From: Carpediemonas membranifera
Lineage: Eukaryota; Fornicata
DNA: 64,000 nucleotides
Direction: 5' to 3'
Assembly (NCBI GenBank): GCA_019828565.1
Contig: JAHDYR010000041.1
Location: forward strand, 62,001-126,000
In this document: positions 10,850 to 22,684 of the stretch, piece after piece
Layout: the number at the start of each line of letters is the position of its first letter
How positions within the stretch are numbered: the stretch's first letter is position 1
Program-made: the position numbers and the translations under genes
The notes under the pieces: generated by a model
Databases searched by the model: none
What the model was told of the DNA's origin: nothing
Seen by the model: only the letters and a program-made list of their open reading frames with translations

Positions 10850-10957
10850 TGTCGCAATACCGTATTAATATTTATATATTGTATGGGTGTCGTCTTGGTC
10901 CTACTTGGTCCGAGACGACACCAGTGTGTCGAAATAAATTAGCGCATCGTTACAACA
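10850..10957 (+). repeat. 5' LTR of gypsy-2 (108 bp)
   Basis: Starts TGTCGCAATACCG and ends CGTTACAACA, so it has TG...CA ends. It is identical in extent to 36370-36477. The flank before it ends CGGT and the flank after the 3' copy begins CGGT, a 4-bp target duplication (5 bp if the first T is counted). Confidence 0.85.
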
Positions 10958-10978
10958 GTGAATTCACTAGTGGCTACA

Positions 10979-12370
10979 TGTTCGGTAATATTTCTCTGCC
11001 GACTCTGAGCGTTGAGACATTGACTAGCGAAACCTGGCGCTCATCTAAGAGGGATGCCGCCCGAATCAAGGCGTTGTATCCCGCCGCCAAGCTGGCTGTC
11101 CTCCTCCCCAATGACCTGCAGGACATCATCGAGGACACTCTCAACGTAGACCTGGCGAAGGCAAATGACGACAAGATTGACGAATACGTCAGCAAGTTCC
11201 TTGCTCCGGTGGACAAATTGTCCCTTGTCAAAGAGCTCGAGGCCTTCACCTGCCAGGTATCTGAAAAAAGAATCACCTCCATTCGCGCGTACGTCAGCGC
11301 GTTCTCAGCAGTTTTCTCTAAGGCCGAAGACATCGAAGAGTCCGACTCGGACGAGGACGAAGAGGAACAAGAAGAGGACGAAGAAGACATTTCCCCCTTT
11401 GAGAAGAACGCGCGTAAGATCTTCCTTCAGGGGATCCGCCCATCCACTTTCCGCAAGGTCCTGGACTTTGAACTCAAGGAGCATCCTAAGAGGAAGTCAC
11501 TTGCCGATGCATACGAGCTGAGCATTGCCCTCGCTCAAGAAGATGACGACGCTCGGGCTAAGGCCATTCGCTTTGGTCACTACCAGGCCGGAAAGTCCTC
11601 CACCCGAAAGAAAGGAACGGCCGCAGGAGGCCAACCGCCTCGCCTCCCGGTCCCGGGCGCAGTTGCCTCAGGGGCCCCGGAGAATTCTTCCACTCTCGAA
11701 AAGAAAGAAAGAAAGAAATTTATGGTGCTTGGATTCTGACCCCGGACTGAGCTTGTTTCCCGTTGTCTTGGAGCTGAGTGCCCCGGGGTACTGCCTATTT
11801 CCCGTGGCAAACTGGTCAGCAGCGTTTGCCTTGGGCTTTCGGTGCTACTGTCTCCGCGGAAAGCCGATTCCAATCGCCCCAGAGGCCCTGCGGCCATCTC
11901 CGTGCAAATATGCTTTCCTGTCTCCCTGAAAGTCCGGCAACTATCCGGGGAGCCTGGGGGTCTGTCCTCGGTGCTTCCACAGGCAGGATCGTCCTGCAGA
12001 ACCTTGGGTGGCGTGGGTCAGGGCATGGGTGGTGTACCCCCAGGCACTAGGCCTGGTTGTCCTGTTACCCCTTACAACATTTCGCTTGCACTACATGTCC
12101 TTGGTTTCCCATGTCGTTAACAAGGGCGGCAGGGGCACCAAGTCTTCCACTCTCAAGCCGAACGACGTCAACCCAGCTTTGAAGCCTCCACATCGTGCCT
12201 GTGGCAAGTGCGGCGGATGGCATTGGGATAATCAGTGCCCCAATGGGGCCCCAATGCGCTCTCGCCAAGAAGGAGGCGGCCTCCGGTCCAACCCGAAGAA
12301 GAAGGAGCCAATCGAGGCTAATCTCCTGGACACGGACCCGATGAGCCACTCAAAGTGTCTGGTCGTATAA
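10979..12370 (+). pseudogene. gypsy-2 gag, interrupted by an antisense LINE fragment
   Basis: The frame from 10979 encodes a capsid-like helical region, an acidic Glu/Asp run (about residues 118-136 from this start) and a basic tail. At 11698 a LINE 3' fragment interrupts it. The frame resumes in phase at 12143 with a single knuckle-like segment, CGKCGGWHWDNQC, and runs into the protease region by 12370. Removing 11698-12142 and one copy of the duplicated target joins the two parts without a frame change, which shows the insertion is recent relative to the gag frame. Confidence 0.8.
11698..12142 (-). mobile_element. 5'-truncated LINE 3' end, inserted antisense
   Basis: Read on the minus strand it matches the 3' end of the LINE at 31068-36041 (compare its last ~350 bp) and ends in a (CTTT)n tail, seen here as GAAAGAAAG near 11701. 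The 12-bp sequence TCTTCCACTCTC occurs at 11686-11697 and at 12143-12154: a target-site duplication. The 3' tail plus 5' truncation is the signature of target-primed reverse transcription. Confidence 0.85.
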
Positions 12371-15300
12371 ACGACCAAGAGTATTCCTTTATTATTGACA
12401 CTGGAGCACCAAAATCTATCATCTCCGCTGCGTCAGCAGAGGCCCTTGGCCTACAGACAGTGACCGGCCCGACCCTCCGCTTCAGAATGGCGAACGGTTC
12501 CATTTCGACAACTAACCACTATACTGAGGCCTGGTTACACCTCACGCTGGCGGGAGCCCCAACGCGGTTTAAGGCGAAGTTCGCAATCTTCAGTGGGGAC
12601 CGCGAGAAAATCCTTATTGGCACCGACATTCTTCGTGTACTCGGGCTTCTCACGAAGGATTCCTTATTCCTCCAGCTCGTAGCCGAAAATCTGAGCAAGG
12701 AGGACGGGGACGACATTCCGCTGAGTTTGAACCAGTTAGACGTCTCGGAGGACGTTGGTGCTGTTGAAATTCCCGAATCCGCGAGCGCCACGCTCCGAAG
12801 CGAGGTACGAGCGCTACTTGCTGAGTATTCCACGTTGTTCGGCCCCATTCCGGCTCAAGGAGCCAAGGTTGAACCTATGCGGATCCGATTGAATGACCCG
12901 GACGCCCTGGTCCAGGAACGAGCCCGGAGACTATCAGGGGAACGACGCCTTCAGGTGCGGGAAGAAGTAACCCGCCTACGCCACCTTGGCATCACCAGGA
13001 ACAGCGTCGGACCGTTCTCCTCCCCGATCGTGGTAGTGGATAAGAAGAACGGCGCCATACGCCTCTGTGTGGACTACAAAGCTCAACACCCTCACCATTC
13101 GTGACCATTTTCCCCTTCCCGACTTGAAAACCTTCGTGCAGGAGGCGGCGGGGGCTCAATTCTTCGCCAGCTTGGACTTGACGTCCGGGTACCATCAGAT
13201 GCCCCTCCTCGAGGAAGACAGAACTATGACGGCGTTTGTAACACCTGACGACTACGAGGAGTTCAACCGAGTCCCATTCGGGCTGACTAACGCTCCGAGT
13301 TATTTCCAGCGTACCATGCAATCCATCCTCGCCCCGGTACTCCACCGGGGGGTGCTGGTCTATATTGACGACATCTTAGTCTACGCCCAATCTGAGGAGG
13401 AACTTATAGCACGCTTAGAGCAAACCTTCCAGTTGCTGACAAAGTATGACCTTCGGCTTAGCCCGGCAAAATGTGTGATCGGCGCGGAGGAGTTAGACAT
13501 CGTGGGCTTCCACCTTTCCCGCGAGGGGAAGAGCATCGACAAGCGACGGATTGAAGCACTCACGTCGATAGAGGCTCCGAGCAATGTTTCAGGGGTCAGA
13601 ACACTCTTAGGGATGTTTAATTACGTGATCGACTTCATCCCAGCCGCGGCGGACCTTGTGGACCCCCTCTATGAGCTGATCAGGAACGCCGGTGAGCCAT
13701 TCGTATGGGGACCACGCCAAGAGGAAGCCCTCGTGGCCCTGAGAGAGGCGGTAGCCCAAGAGACCGTCCTGGATCAGCCTGATCCCAGCCTGCCATGGGA
13801 CGTTTACACTGACGCAAGCGACCGGGGGCTTGGGGCCGTAATCACCAGGGAGAGGGCGCGAATCGCCGCCTGGTCGCCTTCGTTTCGAAATTATTTAACG
13901 CGACGCAGAGGCGCTGGGCCACCTACGACAAGGAGCTGTACGCAATCCTTCATACCCTCACCCGGCCTGACTTGAGTCCTCTACTCAAGATGGTTAACTC
14001 GCTCACTATCCACACAGACCACCGGAATATTGTGTACCTCATGCGCCGCTCCCTCGTATCCCCCAAGGTGATGCGCTGGCGGATTGCTTTGCAAGAATTC
14101 AATTTCAACATTGCCCACATATCAGGCGAGCATAATGTGGTCGCCGACGCTCTTCACGGCCAGAATCGTCGACTAAGACTGTGAACAGTGCCGAGATCGT
14201 ACCATCGGAGGAGGAGAAGCTGCGCATACTTCAAGATCTGCATGAGGGCGCCAATGGCCACCCCAAGGCAGTACGCCTTACGACTCTTGCGATGGAGGCG
14301 GGTCATGTTTGGCCCGACGTCTCGGCACTCGCCAAGCGGGTAGTCAAGCAGTGCTTGACATGCCAGAAGTTGCGCGCACACAAGCGAACGCCCCCGGCGA
14401 AGAACAGCACACACCGGTACACGCCCTTTGAATGCGTCCAAGTCGACACTCTCTCCCTGGGGGCTAGCGGTGAGTACAAGGGCGTCTTGGTCTTCACAGA
14501 TGTCTTCACGAAATGCGTGGTACTGAAGCCGGTGAGATCAACCACGGCCGCCGAGACAGCCCAAGCAATGCTGGAAGTCTGGGCCCTATTTGGGAAACCA
14601 GCGCTACTTCAAACTGATGGCGGACCGGAATTTAGGAACCAAGTGGACGCTGAAGTCAACCGGATCCTCTCCCTCAAGCATCGTTACTCGACCCCACATC
14701 ACCCAGCCTCCAACGGAATTGTTGAACGCACGAATGGAAAAGTCCTTCGTCTGTTGCGGGGTTTACTATTTGACAGCCAGGACTATGACTGGGTTCCTTT
14801 CCTCCCTTTAGTGCAGTACATCATTAATACACGGCCAACACGGGCCACGGGGCAAGCCCCCTTACGCCTAGTGACAGGCAATTCGGGATCCGACTCCGAG
14901 CAGTTTTCAGTCGCGCAATACGAGCGGGCGTGGGCCCTATTTAAGGAAATGTCGGCGGGCCAAGCCGATTGCCTGAAGGCGTTCCGCGACGCCCTTAATA
15001 CCCGCCGTCTGCAAGCCAAGGCTCATCTCCAACGGTATAGCGAACGAAACAAGAGCGGCGAGGACAGCGACACACCTCCGAGCTTCCCGGATGGCTCCTT
15101 CGCACTCCTCCGCTACGTTGGCAGAGCTCCCAAGCTGCTCACCAGCCTCCGGGGCCCGATGAAGGTTGTACGAGCCGGCGAATCGCCCGCTACGCACGTG
15201 GTTCGCGACATAGTGTCGCTGGCAGAGGTCCTGGTCAGCGATGAGCGACTCATTCCTGTCGAGACGCCAGAGGACGAGCAAGCCCTGATCGCTAGACTTG

Positions 15301-15536
15301 CCGCCGAGTGCGGTGAGTACGTGGTCGACAATGTCTACAAGCACAGGGTCTCAAACAAGGGGTCCAAGGTCGAATTCAAAGTCCACTGGCTGGGCTACGA
15401 GCCGAGCGAAGACTCTTGGATTAGTTTTACCAGAGACACCGACCAGCTGGAGGCCCTAGACCAATATTTGCGCGAGAACCCTGCACTAGAGCCGACTCTG
15501 GCTCGTATTCGTCGCAGGTGGCGGGCCCGGTCCTAG
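12355..15536 (+). pseudogene. gypsy-2 pol with C-terminal chromodomain
   Basis: In order: protease (IIDTGAPKSII), reverse transcriptase (LDLTSGYHQM, YIDDILVY), RNase H (YTDASDRGLGAV, TDHRN), integrase with the HHCC zinc domain (CLTCQKL) and the catalytic Asp-Asp-Glu (QVDTLS, QTDGGPEF, GIVERTNG), and a C-terminal chromodomain (VEFKVHWLGYEPSEDSW, about 15360-15430). The frame is broken near 13086 by the apparent loss of two bases in the VDYKALN-type motif, near 13880 in RNase H, and near 14160 between RNase H and integrase; integrase and chromodomain are then open from 14181 to 15536. Chromodomains direct insertion toward marked chromatin. Confidence 0.9.
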
Positions 15537-15814
15537 CCGCAGTATTAGGCAACTCAATCGGCGAGCAGCCAATTATGCTCAATTACCCTCCAGGAAGTAA
15601 TTCTTCCGCCCAATATCGCTCTACACATGCTTGTTACACCTCTTTTGCGGGGAATTTCGGTCCAAACCTCCCCAGTTAATCGATAGTCGATTGATTCCAA
15701 ATTTTTGCGCATTGCGGGGGAACCAATGCCCGTGAGAACCTAGTGCTACAGCAGTACAATCACCTTTATATATCTCCCCATTTCCCTCGGGTTCAGCTCT
15801 CGTTGCGATCATCT
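15537..15814 (+). other. gypsy-2 3' non-coding region, first part
   Basis: No gene seen. It ends with the 17-bp sequence TCTCGTTGCGATCATCT (15798-15814), repeated at 36042-36058, which I read as the LINE target duplication. The region between 15815 and 15940 has no clear identity and may be the true 5' end of the LINE. Confidence 0.55.
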
Positions 15815-15940
15815 CCAGTCCACCAATGTTTTCAGCTAAGTGTTCTCACTTACAACAGGGGTGGATGAAGACCAACAGGCCTGTACTAGAATAGATAGAA
15901 CAGTGCCCCATCGAGCTCAAAAGGAGCGACTATGGCCCCT

Positions 15941-16522
15941 GTCCAACGAACCAGAAGGTTACATTCAGGGTGCACCGCCGGTTATGAGTGGGAGCTCCAT
16001 AGCCACAGGGACTAGAGAACGAACAATATGGAGCTTAGATTTACAGGGAAAGAGACGGAGAGCGCAGGGAAGGATGTCGGAGCATCGATGGAATGGAATT
16101 TTCGCCAGCTCAGAGGGAAGGAAGGATCACCGGCGAACAACAGCAGGGGGCCCAGATAGAGGCCGCGAACACACTACGAATGGCGTAACAACGGCCAAAA
16201 ATCCAGGGACGGTGTGGCATGAAAATGGCGATGCATTTTTAGAACCGCGCCATTCCGCCGCGAGCCCCAAAACAAACGATCAGGGAAAAATGAGAAAACA
16301 GGGAGGTCCGTGCGGGGACAGTACCTGCGCAGGGCCATGCTGACCGATTTTCGCGTCGATGCATTTGCCAAGCTTTTTTCATGCAGGGAAAAGAGAACAA
16401 CCAGATGAGAGTGGAGATACCAGATAAGATCAGGGAATCCGCTCAAAAAGAGTGGGACACGATTAGAGAGCTACTAACGGACTACTTGATGGAAGAGAAG
16501 GGCACCAGAACGCTACTACTGC
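15941..16522 (+). mobile_element. LINE 5' region, copy 1, cut by an LTR element
   Basis: Matches 31068-31647 with only two homopolymer differences (a G run and an A run). It covers the 5' untranslated part and the first ~45 codons of ORF1 (start near 16381), then stops at 16522 where the LTR of chromovirus copy A begins. Confidence 0.85.
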
Positions 16523-16643
16523 TGTCGTGGGTCTTACCCAATATTTACATAGTTGTATTATTTACATCGTCTTCAGGTTTCTGTCGACACATTTGGTGTC
16601 GTCTCTTTTCCCTGTAAAGCTTTCTTGTCCCTAACGGACTACA
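16523..16643 (+). repeat. chromovirus LTR A (121 bp)
   Basis: TG...CA ends (TGTCGTGGG to GGACTACA). Essentially identical to the LTRs at 22546 and 28568. The next bases are TTTCTAGAAATTC, not the usual TGG of a tRNA primer-binding site. Confidence 0.85.
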
Positions 16644-16661
16644 TTTCTAGAAATTCAAGCC

Positions 16662-19600
16662 ATGAACGATAAGAAACGCCTTATACCTCCTCTACTAACG
16701 GTTCCGTCAGTTGAGGCTCTCATCACTTTCGCCGAGGCCTTCCGCGACTATCGCGCTTACGGAGGCCATCGGGATATCTCAGACTTGATTGATAGCTCGG
16801 TACAAGACCTCATTGCCACGATCCTATCCACTACGCAGGACGAAGACGACGATCACACTCCCCTAGTAGCCTCAAGGAAGAACATCCGCGATCTGAAGGA
16901 TCAGAGAACTCTCAAGCGGCTCGGACAAGCCCTGCAACCCAGAACCAAGACCTCACGCCTCCAGCTGTTCCGTCTAAGAGCCAACAGCTTCGACACGGTA
17001 CAGGTCGCACGCGTCAATCGGAAGTTCACTCTCCTCTTGTCCCTGTTCGATGGGAAGTCCCTCAACGAGGACAACCTCAAGGAGGCGTATACGCGTGCCT
17101 TTAAGAGCAACCCCAAGGCCATGTACCGCATCCAAGAGCTCATCGAGGACCAGCCTCTGGAAAAGGCTATGCCCGCCGTCCTAGCCCTAGCACGTGAAGT
17201 CCAAGAGTCACGGGATCTACTAAGCGCTTTCGAAGACGCTCCCTCTCGTCAACCCTACACGTCCCGCCATGACCGCAGACACGACTCGTCTGTGATCCCG
17301 AAGAAGCCCTCGTCCGATAACCGGTCGGCTGAAACCAACAAGGGCCACAAGGCAATCAAGAAGGAGAAGCCGGCAAAGGACTACTCTAACTACACCTGCT
17401 ATAACTGCGGTGGCAAGGGTCACTCGGTGTTCAAGTGTAAGAAGCCCAAGCACACATGTAAGAAGTGTGGTCGTGTCGGCCACCTGGAGGATTACTGTAA
17501 ATCCTCCAAGTGCGTGTGTGTTTTAAGTTCCAAGGAGTCACCGGCCGAGGGCGAACCGTCAAAGACTAAGGGCGAGACCGAGACTAAGCCATCTGTTCCC
17601 TTGATCAAAGTCCAGATTAATGGTCACAACCTCACTGCTCTACTTGATTCAGGTGCCGGAGTCACGATCATCAAGAGCACGTGGGCGTCCAAGCTTGACA
17701 AAAGTTAGCTCCGAGGTTATTCCGATCCGTACCGCCAACAAGGGTATTCTTCACGCGCAAGGCGCTGTTGAAGGCGACGTAAGACTGCTAGCGTCAGCGT
17801 TTACACCCAAGGCGTGCTCCTACAAGCCACGTATGCTGCTACTTGACACTGAGTTCGACATGATTATCGGATATCCAGACATGGTAGCACTGGGAATCCT
17901 TCCCCAAGCCTACACAGACGAGCAAGATGATGACGAGATCGAGATTCCGGACGTGTACAAGTATCAGGCACCATTGTTTTCTTTGTCGCAGACCAGCATC
18001 GACCGGCAGGCCGAGCTAATCAGACGTTATAGCGACGTGTTCGAGGACCGTAGCGAACCCAGCCGCCTCGAGCCGTATGACCTCATCCTACGCGAGGACC
18101 GAGTGGTCAACGCCAGACCATACTTCGTCCCACCAGCCAAGGTCGACATAATACGGGAGCACATCGACGAGCTGTCCTTGAAGGGGTTTATCGAGAGAAG
18201 CAACTCACCGTACGCATCCCCGGCCATGACGGTGCCGAAGAAGGGCGGGAAGTCGCGCTTCGTCGTGGATTTCCGGCAGATCAACGAGATCACCCCCACT
18301 TTCGACTACCCGATCCCAATGATCGACGAGGTGATCGCCCAACTACCCAACAAGAAGATCTTCGCCACACTAGACCTGTCGTCGGGTTATCACCAGGTCG
18401 AACTGACCAAACGCTGCCGCAAGTACACTGCGTTCACCACCATTCTAGGTCAATATCAATACACTAGGATGCCCTTCGGGCTAAGGAACGCAGGAGCTCA
18501 CTTTCAGCGTGCCATGGAGTCGGCTTTCGCCGAACTGGTTGGTCACGCCTGTTATATCTATATCGACGATATCATTGTCTTCGGGGAAAACGAGGAGGAT
18601 TACCTCAAGAACCTGGAGAGCGTGCTGCAGCGTACTAGACAGATCAAGTTACAACTCAACCGTGACAAGTGCCAGTTTTCGAGGGCCGAGGTCGAGTTCC
18701 TGGGCAGGGTCATATCCCATGGCTGTCAACGCATCGCAGCGGACCGCATTCAAGACATCCTGGATCTCGAAATGCCTAAGTCGGTCAAGGGAATGCAAGC
18801 GCTCGTCGGATTTCTTAACTATTTCCGGGATCATGTCCCTGGTTTCGCAGAAGTAGTACACCCCTTAACTCAAGCGATGGCCTCCAAGATCCCGCTGGGT
18901 GGCGACGAGCAAGAGCAAGCCCTACGCAAAGTCAAGACACTCCTCGCCCAAGCAGAAGCACTCGCCATCTTCGATGCGTCCAAGGAACACACCATCATGA
19001 CCGACGCGTCAGGGAGTTGGCTACGGCGCTGTGCTATTGCAGGAAGGCCAACCCGTGTGCTTTATGAGCAAGGCCTTTGACCAAGTGCAATCGCGATGGT
19101 CGGTCGGAGAGAAGGAGGCATTCGCCATCGTCGCCGCCATTAAGCGATGGAACAAGTACCTCTCCTGGGGAAAGTTCACCCTTCTCACGGACCATCGCAA
19201 CCTGATTTACATGTACAAGTCGACTAACGCCAAGGTCCGCAGATGGGCTGAGGCTATGTCCGACATGGACTTCGACGTCAAGCACGTCGCTGGCCTTGAT
19301 AACGGTGGGGCAGACGGCTTATCGCGAGTGTACGTTATGCAGTCCGCATCAGAAGATGACGTTGAAGCAGAACACCTCACCGCCGGGGCCCACCTCTCCC
19401 GACGTGTAGTTACTGAACGACTCAAGGACCAAGGCAAGTCAGTATCACGTGAGACTGTCAGCAAGGTCATCGAAAACTGCCCGGTGTGCCAGGTGATTAG
19501 ACGCCCTCCGGTTGACAGCCCGTCAGGATTGCACACAGCCGTAGATCGCCCGTTCCGTAGGGTGGCAGTTGACACGATGGGGCCTTTCCCCTCCGTCGAC

Positions 19601-20614
19601 GGCAAGGCTTACATCACAGTCATGATCGACATGTGCAGTCGGTGGACTGAGCTAGTCGCATCTTCGAGTACCACCGGCGCGGCAGCAGCGGACGCCCTGG
19701 TCAACAACTGGATATTGCGTTTCGGGTGCCCTGAGGTTCTCCAATCCGACGGAGGACCAGAGTTCAAGAACCAACTCTTCAAGCGCATCGCAGATGAGAT
19801 GGGGTTCAAGATCCATATTACCACGGCTCACCACCCGCAATCCAATGGGATGGTAGAGCGCGCCAACCAGCAAGTATTACGCATCCTCAAGGCGCGTAAG
19901 TTTCAGCTCAGAGGGTCAACCTGGATCGAGAATCTACCTGTCGCCCAGTTCATCGTTAATTCATCCCCGCGCACGTCTACACGCCTGTCACCAGCCGAGA
20001 TAGTTCTCGGGTACGACCTGAGAATACCACAGAACGTGTATGTGACTGATTCTAGTACAGCGAGCGCGAGTGAGTCTCACAGGGAAGCGGCCGCAGCGGC
20101 TGTCCAACTCGCCAGCAGCCGAGTCCAGGCGATGAGAGAGGACGCCCTCGCAAAGGCTACTGCCTCGAGGAATGAGATTATTAGCAGGTTCGTCCTAGTC
20201 AAGTACCCCTCTAGACCACCGAACAAGTTGTCACCTGGATGGAGAGGGCCAATGCGAAGGCTCGCCGGAGTGAAACAACACGGTGTCGTTGTCGCGTATA
20301 AGGTTTTAGACCTAGCTGAGAAGGACAACTCGAAAGCGATCACGGTAGACGCATCGAGAGTTCGGAAGTTCAATCCCGGCAGGCTGACAGAAGATCAGAT
20401 CAAAGCACTCGCAGCCACGGCTGACGACGAGTGGGAAGTTGAGCGAATCAGTCGATCTCGAGGTCGAGGCCCGATGTCCAAGCGGGAATACCTCGTCCAT
20501 TGGGCTGGGTGCGAAGACGAAGAGGCTACGTGGCAAGACTATTCGTCAGTCAAGGACCTAGAGGCGCTAGACATATTCCTGAAGTCAGACGAGGCCAAGC
20601 GAGCCGGTCTGTAA
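16662..20614 (+). pseudogene. chromovirus A gag-pol, two one-base frameshifts
   Basis: Same polyprotein as at 22685-26635. A one-base insertion at about 17697 (just after the protease) and another at about 19015 (a GGG run in RNase H) split it into three frames: 16662-17708, 17620-19080 and 19031-20614. All domains are otherwise present and unmutated. The breaks may be sequencing errors, given how close the copies are. Confidence 0.9.
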
Positions 20615-20647
20615 ACCTTCAGCAGCTACTCAATCCAAACCTTTATC

Positions 20648-21922
20648 TCACTCCAAAACACCCCCGCTGAGAGCACCGTTCGCGTCCTCAGACCGGGTAC
20701 AATAGCGAACTAGCTCGGGATGAGCAGCAAAGAACTTGACCCCAGCCTGACTATCACGGATTGCCTCGGTTGCCAGGATAATCGAGCTGTACTCGCGTCG
20801 AGCATAGTGCACGAGCAGACGCAGGGAATTCTCATGCAGATGGTGGCCAACGATTGTCTCAAGCACATACACACGACGTGGCTCGTTATGATCGAGCGCG
20901 ACGGGCAGGACGTCATTGCTGGGGACATCGAACAGGAAGTTGTCCATCAAAGAGTGGCGCACATGACCGAAACCAGTGGGGGTCCGGATTGCTTCAATGT
21001 ATTGGCGGCTGAACTCTCGCACGTCAGCAGCGTCTAGGATGCCCTGCGCATGGCCCACGACCATCATGTCATACAGGTCTGGGTCATTACCTAACATTAT
21101 GGCGCGGCGCAGATGAGGGGTCATGACGGTGTAACCACGCCCCGAGAGAAGCTGAATACGCTCGCGCAAACCCTGATGACAGAGCGTACGCGAGGTCGCG
21201 TCGAGGCGGCAGAGGTGCAAAGCCACCAGATCCTGATCGGTGGGATCGCCAGGCCGACCACACATAGCCCGAGTGTGGTACTCGCGCGATAGCGCCAGCA
21301 ACACGAGACCATCGCGACAGATGTCACGCGCAACGGAAGAAGAGTTCTCCGTTGCGGCGAGATGCCCATATGAGTTGAGCATCCCGGCACGGAGCGCCCG
21401 CAAGGTACCAGACATGTCTAGAGTGATGTAACTCACGCCCTCTGCGGCAACAGCGGTGATCATCTCCTCCAGAGAGAAGAGCGGCGAGACCTCGGTTTCC
21501 TCACTCCCCGACCCCGAGTCGCCGTGACCCGTCGGCCGGGATTCATCATCGCTACGAGCGGTCTCGGCCTCGCACGAGTCACCACGGTTCTCACGTGGAG
21601 AGCCAGCATCACAACTCACCGTCTCAGCCTCCTCCGGGCTTTCGTCACCGCCCGGCGTCGGCGAACGCACACAAGAAGTGACCGGAGCACTCGTAACGCT
21701 CTCAGTAGAGGTGTCCCGGATAGATGTCACGTTTGTAGGAGCAGGTGCGCTGAACAAAGCGTGGTAGTCGCTGGCTGAGTTGAAAAAACGGGCACGATCG
21801 AGATAGCGGTTCAAGAAGCGTTTGAAGGCCTTTCGGGCTTTCTCCTCATCAAATAGCGCCAGCATCTGCGTAATCTGCTCACGTACGTCGGACATTGCTC
21901 GTTCGTCACTTCCCGTTTTCAC
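20648..21922 (-). CDS. antisense accessory protein of the chromovirus, copy A
   Basis: An intact 424-residue protein on the opposite strand to gag-pol, ending 33 bp from the end of pol. The N-terminal 60 residues are helical and basic. Residues ~65-155 are a low-complexity Ser/Glu/Asp/Pro linker. Residues ~155-424 look like a folded, mostly helical globular domain with conserved-looking Cys and His but no zinc-finger pattern, signal peptide or membrane span. I recognise no family. Some plant Ty3/gypsy elements also carry an antisense ORF in this place. Its promoter would lie in the element's 3' region (21923-22545). Confidence 0.75.
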   Translation of the reverse strand: MKTGSDERAMSDVREQITQMLALFDEEKARKAFKRFLNRYLDRARFFNSASDYHALFSAPAPTNVTSIRDTSTESVTSAPVTSCVRSPTPGGDESPEEAETVSCDAGSPRENRGDSCEAETARSDDESRPTGHGDSGSGSEETEVSPLFSLEEMITAVAAEGVSYITLDMSGTLRALRAGMLNSYGHLAATENSSSVARDICRDGLVLLALSREYHTRAMCGRPGDPTDQDLVALHLCRLDATSRTLCHQGLRERIQLLSGRGYTVMTPHLRRAIMLGNDPDLYDMMVVGHAQGILDAADVREFSRQYIEAIRTPTGFGHVRHSLMDNFLFDVPSNDVLPVALDHNEPRRVYVLETIVGHHLHENSLRLLVHYARREYSSIILATEAIRDSQAGVKFFAAHPELVRYCTRSEDANGALSGGVLE

Positions 21923-22545
21923 TGAGAAAACAACAACTCGAAAGAAGTAGCAACCAACCTCAATGGAACCTGAAAGACACTGTTTTACGGCTAATTCAAG
22001 CCCGATTGATGTTATTAAGGATGAACGCGGCCTTTTGCAGCCGCGAGAGAGAACGTCGCACCGTCGAGAGCAAAAAACGCGAGAACTCGCGAACGAAGCC
22101 GAATTGAGGCTTCTAATGACGTTTTTCGATCTCTATGTAATAAGGACGGCGACGTGAAGTACATACCAAGAGAAACACAAAGATCATCACAGTGAGCAGT
22201 TTTAGGCGCTCATTTGATCTAATCAATATTCAAACGGCCGTTTTACGACCGTGGAGGGGCGGAATGCCTCACGTAAGATCATTCTAATTACACAGCGCGC
22301 TAACAAGTGGTACCACGATAGGATTTTGAGATCCGCAGATATTTTCCGAATCTTTCAGATTCACCCCGCTAATTCTGGCTCCCGACTTGAACAAGGCATT
22401 CACCCTGTACCCTGCCATGGTACAGAGTCTCGTAGACCAATGAGTGGCATCGGAGGTCTCGGGACTGGTCAAGTCCCTCATCGCACATTCGTTCGAGTGG
22501 CATACGCCTGAGGCCATGGCCCCTTTGGGGTCCATGGAGGGGCGG
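21923..22545. other. chromovirus A 3' region
   Basis: Non-coding. It has short inverted repeats (GCGGCCTTTTGCAGCCGC near 22028 and ACGGCCGTTTTACGACCGT near 22234) and a final purine tract before the LTR. It probably holds the promoter of the antisense gene. Confidence 0.6.
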
Positions 22546-22666
22546 TGTCGTGGGTCTTACCCAATATTTACATAGTTGTATTATTTACATCGTCTTCAGG
22601 TTTCTGTCGACACATTTGGTGTCGTCTCTTTTCCCTGTAAAGCTTTCTTGTCCCTAACGGACTACA
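22546..22666 (+). repeat. chromovirus LTR B (121 bp), shared by copies A and B
   Basis: Serves as 3' LTR of A and 5' LTR of B. Preceded by the purine tract and followed by the same leader as LTR A. Confidence 0.85.
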
Positions 22667-22684
22667 TTTCTAGAAATTCAAGCC

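Larger units (their letters stand above)
16523..22666 (+). mobile_element. chromovirus copy A (tandem, shares its 3' LTR with copy B)
   Basis: LTR at each end, gag-pol on the plus strand, an antisense gene, then a 3' region ending in the purine tract GGAGGGGCGG just before the next LTR. Copies A and B differ by only a handful of substitutions and single-base indels across 6 kb. Confidence 0.85.

Noticed and set aside
15840-16343. Protein-coding gene in the LINE 5' region
   Set aside because: The frame is low in structure, is changed by the indels between the two LINE copies, and has no motif.
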